NCBI GenBank assembly: GCA_947625365.1
Contig: CANQNZ010000006.1
Location: forward strand, 1 to 27,631
Length of the DNA stretch: 27,631 bases
Direction of reading: 5' to 3'
Origin: an uncultured Bacilli bacterium
GTDB lineage: Bacteria; Bacillota_I; Bacilli_A; RF39; UBA660
The translations under genes and the position numbers were made by a program. The stretch's first letter is position 1, and every line of letters starts with the position of its first letter. This document shows positions 1 to 5,874 of the stretch, in pieces. Under the pieces are notes generated by a model. It was not told the origin of the DNA and did not search any database. It saw nothing but the letters and a program-made list of their open reading frames with translations.

Positions 1-30
1 CCACGGACGCGAGGGGCTTCTCGCTTTTGA

Positions 31-210
31 GATGCTATGATGTATGAGCTAGATAAGCTTCATCCGGAATATGGGTTTGCTAGTCATAAAGGTTATCCGA
101 CTAAACAACACTTAGAAGCAATTAATAAGTATGGAGTTTTAGAAAATTACCGTTTTTCTTACAAACCAGTACAAGAAGCTTGCAAAAAAAATAAAAATGT
201 AGTACAATAG
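31..210 (+). CDS. rnhB: Ribonuclease HII, C-terminal part only
   Basis: This is the last 59 codons of ribonuclease HII, the cytosolic enzyme that removes ribonucleotides and RNA from RNA-DNA hybrids. The tail is recognisable from the block reading DAMMYELDKLHPEYGF followed by ASHKGYPTKQHLEAI, which matches the family's C-terminal HKGYPTxxH signature. It ends at TAG (208-210). The frame is closed just upstream by TGA at 28-30, and the first 28 bases do not encode the expected preceding residues (a VTRD-like run), so the catalytic N-terminal part is missing here. I read that as a chimeric contig end rather than a real pseudogene. rnhB lying a few genes before topA fits Bacilli gene order. Confidence 0.8.
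   Translation, partial: DAMMYELDKLHPEYGFASHKGYPTKQHLEAINKYGVLENYRFSYKPVQEACKKNKNVVQ
180..208 (+). promoter_or_regulatory. Sigma-A type promoter inside the rnhB 3' end
   Basis: TTGCAA at 180-185 and TACAAT at 203-208 are separated by 17 bases, and the -10 overlaps the rnhB stop codon. Transcription would start near 215, giving the gene at 236 its own promoter and a leader of only about 20 bases. Read from sequence only. Confidence 0.5.
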
Positions 211-235
211 TCCTCAATTAAAGGGGGATTTTTTT
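211..235 (+). terminator. Terminator-like hairpin that also contains a Shine-Dalgarno site
   Basis: TCCTC (211-215) can pair with GGGGA (224-228, one G-T pair), followed by a run of seven T up to the ATG at 236. The same GGGGG (223-227) is the ribosome binding site of the next gene. RNA reading through from rnhB would therefore terminate or hide the site, while RNA from the internal promoter would lack the 5' half of the stem. Confidence 0.4.
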
Positions 236-991
236 ATGAATAAATCTAAGAAAGTTATTAGCGCTTTATTAGCAGCATCTATTTCCTTAACTGGACTAGG
301 AGCAACTTTTAAAGAAAACAAATTTAAAGTAGTAAAAAATAATGAGGCAACTTGGCAGCTAGGCGATTCTAATCCATATATTATCTCTTTATTAGAAAAA
401 AGAAAAAATGAAATTTATTATAATTATATAACTTCTCAAATAGCTATTTTAGAATATTATCATCAATTAGAAAATCCAGAATTTCCTACATATGCTTTAT
501 CAGAAGAAGAAATAACTCAGCTTGCTCGTTTATGTCAGCAAGAGCAGTATTCTTTAGAGGGAGTAGCCGCAGAAGCTAGTTTGATGGCTAATCGTTTTGA
601 ACTGTGTAATAGTGGATATTCTAGTCTTACTGACTATGTTCGTCATAGTGGATGGTTTGCTAATGCTAATTATTTTATGGATTATGGAAATGCTCGAGGT
701 GAGGCGATTGAAATGGTTCGTAAAGTATTAGTTAATGGAAAACGAACTTTGCCAAGATATGTTACGGAACATGATAGTTTAAGTGATGTAACTGCTATTA
801 ATACGGGAGAGACTACTGATAAAAATGATTATATTCCTGAAGAAACTTGCATAACTAATGTTTATGGAGCAAATTATGTATTTTATGGTTATGAAGGAAG
901 CTCTGACCCATTTGGTTATAAAGAATATAATAAACAAAACTTTGGTGATGAGCACTATACTTACGAGCGTGTAATTAATCCTTTACCATAA
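236..991 (+). CDS. Secreted SleB-like cell-wall hydrolase candidate
   Basis: A 251-residue protein with a typical signal peptide (basic MNKSKK, then a hydrophobic stretch to about residue 22), so probably exported. Residues 89-125 (LARLCQQEQ, then EGVAAEASLMANRFEL) resemble the start of the SleB/CwlJ cell-wall hydrolase domain, in which a Glu (here E103) is catalytic. Conserved downstream blocks are SGWF (138-141), VLVNGKRTLPRY (164-175), TEHD and SDPFGY. The same blocks recur in the C-terminal half of the protein at 4804-5814, so the two are paralogs. The start is fixed by GGGGG eight bases upstream. The next gene begins 14 bases after the stop and is probably co-transcribed. Hydrolase function is inference from distant similarity; a non-enzymatic wall-binding role is possible. 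Confidence 0.55.
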   Translation: MNKSKKVISALLAASISLTGLGATFKENKFKVVKNNEATWQLGDSNPYIISLLEKRKNEIYYNYITSQIAILEYYHQLENPEFPTYALSEEEITQLARLCQQEQYSLEGVAAEASLMANRFELCNSGYSSLTDYVRHSGWFANANYFMDYGNARGEAIEMVRKVLVNGKRTLPRYVTEHDSLSDVTAINTGETTDKNDYIPEETCITNVYGANYVFYGYEGSSDPFGYKEYNKQNFGDEHYTYERVINPLP

Positions 992-1005
992 GGAGGCGAA
1001 AGTTA

Positions 1006-2016
1006 ATGAATATTAAATTTATTCAAAAACATGCCTTAGAAAATGATATGAGTATAGTAGAAGCATGGCAAGAGTTTGCTGCTAAAGATAATACTAACTT
1101 TTTAAAAGTTAAAGAATATTATAATGCTATTGTAGCCAGTAATAAGCTCGAAAAAAAGATGGATTTATTAAATGAATTATATAGTTTTGTAAAATCGATA
1201 GCTAGTTTTTATTATCAAGATTTAAAAAACTATGCGGGCATTAAAAATTTGATATTATATAGTGAGCAGGCAATACCAAAAGAATACATTATAAATATTG
1301 CTCCTAGCTATAAATATAAGGAAACAAGAAAAATTCCAAGCCTTAAAGATGAAGAATATATTATAAAATATATAGTAAGTAAAGTAAGAGACCAGTTATA
1401 TCAAATAAGTGGCTGGCCTTTAACATCTAAAAAAGACATTTTAAAAGTTGATTTAACGGGAGAATGTTTTGATGCCGCGGCTCATATCAAACAATTAGCC
1501 ACAAGCTTAAATTTAAAAGCCCAGATTTATAATATCAGACCAGGTTTTATTAAAAAGGGCAGTATATGTGATTATTGTGCTGAGCATGCTTTTGTCATTG
1601 TAACAATAAATGAAACAAATTACTTAATAGATGTGACCTTTAGCCAATACTTTGCTATAGCTACTTCATCTCTTAAACGAACAGGGCTATTAAATTTTAT
1701 GGGACCCAGTGTTGGTATTTATATGCTAATGGATAGTAATCGAAAAAAAGTTGCGGATAAAATACTAAAAGATGGATATATTAAACTTACTTCTCAAGAA
1801 TTAAAATACTATCTTGATGGATTTACTAATTTTTATCGCAATGGAACCTATTATGAAAGAACTAATGATTTTACTTACACGCCGGAATATCAAGTTGATG
1901 ATTATATGCGTTTTTTACAAGGAAAGGATAATCAACTTAATCATGAAGATAAAGAAAGCCTAGCATATCAAAAGTTACCTTTAAAAAATCCTAATATGGA
2001 TTTTAGTAAACGTTAA
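1006..2016 (+). CDS. Transglutaminase-like (papain-fold) protein, function unknown
   Basis: A 336-residue protein without a signal peptide. The central region has the order expected of a transglutaminase-like cysteine-hydrolase core: GECFDAA with C154 at the start of a helix, CAEHAFVIV with H194, and NYLIDVTFSQYF with D209. C-x2-C at 188-191 precedes the His. Similar cores occur in transglutaminase-like peptidases and arylamine N-acetyltransferases; I cannot choose between them. The N-terminal 120 residues and the C-terminal 110 are not recognised. An AGGAGG site at 992-997 fixes the start. It directly follows the SleB-like gene, which suggests a shared operon and perhaps shared work on peptide or wall substrates. 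A terminator overlaps its stop codon. Confidence 0.5.
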   Translation: MNIKFIQKHALENDMSIVEAWQEFAAKDNTNFLKVKEYYNAIVASNKLEKKMDLLNELYSFVKSIASFYYQDLKNYAGIKNLILYSEQAIPKEYIINIAPSYKYKETRKIPSLKDEEYIIKYIVSKVRDQLYQISGWPLTSKKDILKVDLTGECFDAAAHIKQLATSLNLKAQIYNIRPGFIKKGSICDYCAEHAFVIVTINETNYLIDVTFSQYFAIATSSLKRTGLLNFMGPSVGIYMLMDSNRKKVADKILKDGYIKLTSQELKYYLDGFTNFYRNGTYYERTNDFTYTPEYQVDDYMRFLQGKDNQLNHEDKESLAYQKLPLKNPNMDFSKR

Positions 2017-2036
2017 TCACTTTTAGTGATTTTTTC
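2015..2036 (+). terminator. Rho-independent terminator
   Basis: AATCACT (2015-2021) pairs perfectly with AGTGATT (2025-2031) around a TTT loop, followed by T residues. It overlaps the stop codon of the preceding gene and closes the two-gene unit that starts at 236. Confidence 0.7.
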
Positions 2037-2088
2037 TTGCAATAAAATAATTCTTAGTTTAATATTAGGGTAGTTTGAATATTTTTAA

Positions 2089-2118
2089 TTGACAATATTA
2101 TATTTTATAGTATATGAT
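2089..2118 (+). promoter_or_regulatory. topA promoter
   Basis: A perfect TTGACA (2089-2094), 18 bases, then TATGAT (2113-2118). The open frame could formally begin at the TTG of this -35 box, but the promoter and the GAAAGGAAA site just upstream of 2146 show that translation starts at the later ATG. Confidence 0.65.
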
Positions 2119-2145
2119 GTAGTGACTAACAGAAAGGAAAATTGT

Positions 2146-4176
2146 ATGAAACATTTAGTCATTGTGGAATCTCCTAGTAAGAGTAAAACAATTGAAAAAT
2201 ACTTAGGTAAAGATTACAAAGTAATTTCCTCTAAAGGCCATGTTAGAGACCTCGCAACAACGGGAAAGTTTGGTTTAGGGGTAGATGTTGAAGATAATTT
2301 TAAGCCAAATTATGTACCTATTAAAGGAAAAAAGAAATTAATTACGGAAATGAAAAAAGATGTAGCAGCATCAGATAAAGTTTATCTTGCCACCGACCCT
2401 GACCGTGAAGGAGAGGCAATTAGTTGGCATTTATATGATGCTTTAGGTTTAAAAGATAATGATTATGAACGAGTAGAATTTCACGAAATAACTAAAGATG
2501 TTGTTAAAGATGCTTTTAACCATACTCGAAAAATAGATACTAATCTAGTCAAATCTCAAGAAACAAGAAGAATAATTGACCGCATTATCGGGTTTAGATT
2601 ATCAAAATTAATGCAGTCAAAAACCGGCGGTAAAAGTGCGGGGCGCGTTCAAAGTGTGGCTTTAAAACTAATTGTTGATAGAGAGCGAGAAATAGAAGCC
2701 TTTAAAGAAGAAGAATATTATACAATAAAAGCATTATTTGCTGACTTTGAAGCTGAGTTAGAGAAATATCATGGTAAAAAAATCGAAATAAATAGTGCTG
2801 TAGAAGCTGATGAAATATTAGCTAAATTATCAAATGCTTTTAAAATTGATAAAATTGAAACTAAAGAGAAAAATAAAAAAGGAAAAATGCCATTTAAAAC
2901 TTCTACTTTACAAAAAGATGCTTCATCTAAATTAGGATTTGGTTCATCTAAAACAATGCGAATTGCCCAAAAATTATATGAAGGAATTAATATTGGTAGC
3001 GAAACAACCGGTTTAATCACTTATATGCGTACGGACTCTTTCCGCCTGTCACCAGTATTTACTTCCGAAACCTTTAAATACATTAAAGATAATTATGGCT
3101 ATGAGTATGTAGGAACTGTTAAAAAGGTTAAAAATGATGAAAATGCTCAAGATGCTCATGAAGCTATTCGTCCTACAAGCATTAAAAGAACTCCTGAAAG
3201 TCTTAAAAGTTATCTTACACCTGATGAATATAAATTATATAGTTTAATTTACTACCGTGCTTTAGCTTCATTAATGAAAGATGCCAAAGTTAAAGCAACA
3301 AGCATTACTTTAGATAATAATGGTTATTCCTTTAAAGCGACAGGAAGCGTATTAGTTTTTGATGGTTACTTAAAAGTTTATAGCCAATATGAAAAAAATG
3401 AAGATGTTATTTTACCAGATTTAACTAGTTATAAAAGTGATGTTATAATTGCTAGTGAAATTAAAAAAGAGCAACACTTTACTAAACCACCAGCTAGGTA
3501 TACCGAGGCTTCTTTAATCGATGAAATGGAAAACTTAGGAATAGGTCGTCCTTCTACATATGCTCCAACTATGGAAACAATTAAAGCCCGTGGATATGTA
3601 AAATTAGAAAATAAAAGATTTATTCCTACGGATATTGGAATTGAAACTACAGATAAATTGCAAGAATTTTTTAGCAATATTATTAATGTCGAATATACTG
3701 CCAATATGGAAAAAGATTTAGACGAGATTGCTTTAAACAAATGTAATAACATTACAGTTTTAACTGATTTTTATAATGTATTTGAACCTATTGTGGAAAA
3801 AGCTTTTAAAGATATGGAGAAAAAGCAAGCTCAGGAAACTGGGGAAATGTGTCCAGAATGCGGTAATCCCTTAGTTATTAGAACAGGTCGTTATGGCCAG
3901 TTTACAGCTTGCTCAAATTATCCAGAATGTAAATATATCAAGAAAAGTGAAAAAGAGATTAAAGAAATAATGGACTGCCCTAAATGTGATGGAAAGATAG
4001 TGGAAAAAACAACTAGACGTGGAAAAAAGTTTTGGGGTTGTAATAAATATCCAAAATGCGATTTTGCTTCTTGGTATGAGCCAACTGGGGAAATGTGTCC
4101 AAAGTGCAACGCGGTGTTAATAAAAAAAGGTAAAAAAATAGTTTGTAGTAGTTGTGAGTACGAAAAAGAAAATTAA
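2146..4176 (+). CDS. topA: DNA topoisomerase I
   Basis: Type IA topoisomerase of 676 residues that relaxes negatively supercoiled DNA through a 5'-phosphotyrosyl intermediate. The TOPRIM domain opens the protein (HLVIVESPSKSKTIEKYL) and carries the metal-binding DPDREGEAISWHL. The catalytic Tyr is Y293 in GLITYMRTDSFRLS. GIGRPSTYAPTM lies further on. The C-terminus has three CxxC...C zinc ribbons (about residues 565-676), the last reduced in size (CPKC...CSSC). The start at 2146 is preferred over upstream frame extension because MKHLVIVESPSK is the conserved N-terminus and the extension overlaps the -35 box. dprA, which often precedes topA in Bacilli, is not seen here. Confidence 0.97.
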   Translation: MKHLVIVESPSKSKTIEKYLGKDYKVISSKGHVRDLATTGKFGLGVDVEDNFKPNYVPIKGKKKLITEMKKDVAASDKVYLATDPDREGEAISWHLYDALGLKDNDYERVEFHEITKDVVKDAFNHTRKIDTNLVKSQETRRIIDRIIGFRLSKLMQSKTGGKSAGRVQSVALKLIVDREREIEAFKEEEYYTIKALFADFEAELEKYHGKKIEINSAVEADEILAKLSNAFKIDKIETKEKNKKGKMPFKTSTLQKDASSKLGFGSSKTMRIAQKLYEGINIGSETTGLITYMRTDSFRLSPVFTSETFKYIKDNYGYEYVGTVKKVKNDENAQDAHEAIRPTSIKRTPESLKSYLTPDEYKLYSLIYYRALASLMKDAKVKATSITLDNNGYSFKATGSVLVFDGYLKVYSQYEKNEDVILPDLTSYKSDVIIASEIKKEQHFTKPPARYTEASLIDEMENLGIGRPSTYAPTMETIKARGYVKLENKRFIPTDIGIETTDKLQEFFSNIINVEYTANMEKDLDEIALNKCNNITVLTDFYNVFEPIVEKAFKDMEKKQAQETGEMCPECGNPLVIRTGRYGQFTACSNYPECKYIKKSEKEIKEIMDCPKCDGKIVEKTTRRGKKFWGCNKYPKCDFASWYEPTGEMCPKCNAVLIKKGKKIVCSSCEYEKEN

Positions 4177-4201
4177 AAGAAGAAAGCGGATTTCTTCTTT
4201 T
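4175..4201. terminator. Bidirectional terminator between convergent genes
   Basis: AAAAGAAGAAA (4175-4185) pairs over 11 bases with TTTCTTCTTTT (4191-4201) around a GCGGA loop. It overlaps the topA stop codon and the stop codon of the minus-strand gene, so it can end transcription from both sides. Confidence 0.75.
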
Positions 4202-4739
4202 ATTTCATCTTTTTATTATAATAGTCACTTGTTTTACTACCTAATAAATAAACATTTACTTCATTTTTAAAATTATCCATATCTTCTCTTAAAATATCGC
4301 AGTATTCACTCATTCCTTTATAGCCCCCAGTATCACAAGTAAAATTATCGTTTTTCAAATCTAAAAGAGTTTCAATATACCAAGTATCATATTCATTTTC
4401 TTTTTTATAGTCTCCTGTCATATAACCATCAATTATATTAAAACTTAAATTATAAATATTCTCATATCCATCAATCATTTCTTTGTGAACTAGGTAAAAA
4501 GTACTAGAGTTGTAATTATAAGAGATGGCATTATATTCTTTATCGTCACTTTTTTCATAATCTTCTTCACTCATATTTTCGTTTAAAAGCTCATCATTAG
4601 AATTATAAACAAAGCCTTGAGATGTTAAATAAGCTTTTAGTCTATCACTAGGAGTTTTAATAGTCACATTTAAAATAATAATAAGGACAACAACTCCAAA
4701 GATAATAAATATTCCAAATTTCTTAAAAAAGCTTTTCAT
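4200..4739 (-). CDS. Small membrane-anchored protein, unknown
   Basis: A 179-residue protein with one N-terminal membrane helix (about residues 9-26, after MKSFFKKFG) and a polar, acidic remainder rich in Tyr, Asn and Asp. This suggests a signal-anchored protein facing the outside. Two Cys lie late in the chain (FTCDTGGY and SEYCDIL, about 13 residues apart) and could form a disulfide. No family recognised. A GGTGG site precedes the ATG. It is transcribed divergently from the pilin-domain/SleB-like gene and shares a short AT-rich intergenic region with it. Confidence 0.6.
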   Translation of the reverse strand: MKSFFKKFGIFIIFGVVVLIIILNVTIKTPSDRLKAYLTSQGFVYNSNDELLNENMSEEDYEKSDDKEYNAISYNYNSSTFYLVHKEMIDGYENIYNLSFNIIDGYMTGDYKKENEYDTWYIETLLDLKNDNFTCDTGGYKGMSEYCDILREDMDNFKNEVNVYLLGSKTSDYYNKKMK

Positions 4740-4765
4740 TCTTCCACCATCTTTGCTATACTAAT

Positions 4766-4773
4766 ATTATAAT
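4766..4773. promoter_or_regulatory. Overlapping divergent -10 boxes
   Basis: ATTATAAT contains TATAAT on the plus strand (4768-4773) and TATAAT on the minus strand (complement of 4766-4771). These could serve the gene at 4804 and the gene ending at 4739. I see no convincing -35 for either, so this is tentative. Confidence 0.3.
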
Positions 4774-4803
4774 ATATAAATATTTAGAGTAAAAGAGGTA
4801 ATT

Positions 4804-5814
4804 ATGAATTTTTGTACAGATTATAACTTTTTAAATGGTCTATTAATTGTCAAGTTCATTTTTCAGGCTGCTTTAATAATTCTACCTATAATAATAATTA
4901 TTATGGGTTCTATTGATGGTTTTAAAGCAGTAACTTCTGGTAAACCAGAACAATTAAAAGCTATTTTAACAAACAGTTTGGCGCGTGCTGCTAGCTATTT
5001 GATAATAATGATGTTACCAACGGTTATTCATATAGCCTTTAATATGATGGATGGTTATGACGGGACATTTAATCAATTAACTATATGTATGAATAATACT
5101 GACCCTAATGTAATTGCGGGTTTAAAAAGAGCGCGAGAAAAAGAATTAAGAGATATGGAAACATCGACAACTGCCTATTTAGCTAAATATAATAAAGCTA
5201 AATATGTTAAAAGAGTAGCTACAAAGTCTGGAAATAATACGGCTCCGCAAGTAAGTGGCTCTGGTAATTTTGTTAAATATAACTTATCTGATAGCCAGCT
5301 TAGCAATTTAGCATCCATCTGTTATCGTGAGCAAGGCAGTGTTGAAGGTGCGGCCGCCGAAGCTTCCCTAATGGCCAACTTATTTGAACTTAAGGGGGGA
5401 GGGTATGGCACAGGGGCTGATGGATTATATAATTATGTGCATAATAGTGGCTGGTTTAATGGCAATAACATGGATGGAGAAACATCTGATGCCGAAGTTA
5501 TAGCAGCAGTTAAAACGGTTTTAGTTGATGGTAAGCGTACCCTACCAGGATACATTGATGAACACGACTGTATTGATTGTGGCTCTTATGGACATGATAT
5601 AATAGGAGCTAGTAATAACGGGCAAAGTTTTGACCCAATGGATAAATCTCAATATCAATCTCATGTTACAGTCTTAAATAATAAATATGGTTCAACTTAT
5701 ACTTTTTATTCATTCCCGACAGCTACATCTGACCCATTTGGTTATACCAGTGAAGAAAATAGACAAAGAATAGGGGATGATTGTTACTCATTTTCACAGA
5801 TAACAACAACTTAA
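4804..5814 (+). CDS. Pilin-like membrane domain fused to SleB-like domain
   Basis: A 336-residue protein. Residues 1-85 hold two membrane helices (about 14-34 and 60-80) separated by GSIDGFKAVTSGKPEQLK. This layout is seen in VirB2/TrbC-type and Mbov_0395-like pilin-related small membrane proteins. A charged linker (about 105-155) follows, then a SleB-like domain (about 160-336). That domain has SICYREQGSVEGAAAEASLM with E176 as the putative catalytic Glu, SGWF, VLVDGKRTLPGY, DEHD and SDPFGY, all shared with the protein at 236-991. A short AGAGG site precedes the ATG. A terminator follows. Likely a membrane-tethered wall hydrolase outside the cell; both enzymatic role and fold are inferred. 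Confidence 0.5.
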   Translation: MNFCTDYNFLNGLLIVKFIFQAALIILPIIIIIMGSIDGFKAVTSGKPEQLKAILTNSLARAASYLIIMMLPTVIHIAFNMMDGYDGTFNQLTICMNNTDPNVIAGLKRAREKELRDMETSTTAYLAKYNKAKYVKRVATKSGNNTAPQVSGSGNFVKYNLSDSQLSNLASICYREQGSVEGAAAEASLMANLFELKGGGYGTGADGLYNYVHNSGWFNGNNMDGETSDAEVIAAVKTVLVDGKRTLPGYIDEHDCIDCGSYGHDIIGASNNGQSFDPMDKSQYQSHVTVLNNKYGSTYTFYSFPTATSDPFGYTSEENRQRIGDDCYSFSQITTT

Positions 5815-5821
5815 TGAAATT

Positions 5822-5849
5822 AAAAAATAGTATTTATGCTATTTTTTTT
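5822..5849 (+). terminator. Rho-independent terminator
   Basis: AAAATAG before position 5831 pairs with CTATTTT from 5839, around the loop TATTTATG, followed by eight T. It lies between the SleB-like fusion gene and polA. Confidence 0.6.
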
Positions 5850-5874
5850 GTATAATAAAAGTGGTGAAGTATTA

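Noticed and set aside
2089..2145. Longer topA start at 2089
   Set aside because: The TTG there is part of the perfect TTGACA -35 box, no ribosome site precedes it, and the family N-terminus begins at MKHLVIVESPSK (2146).
2769..4109. Minus-strand open frames within topA
   Set aside because: They lie opposite an unambiguous gene, lack ribosome sites, and their hydrophobic make-up is what the antisense of Lys/Asp/Glu-rich coding gives.
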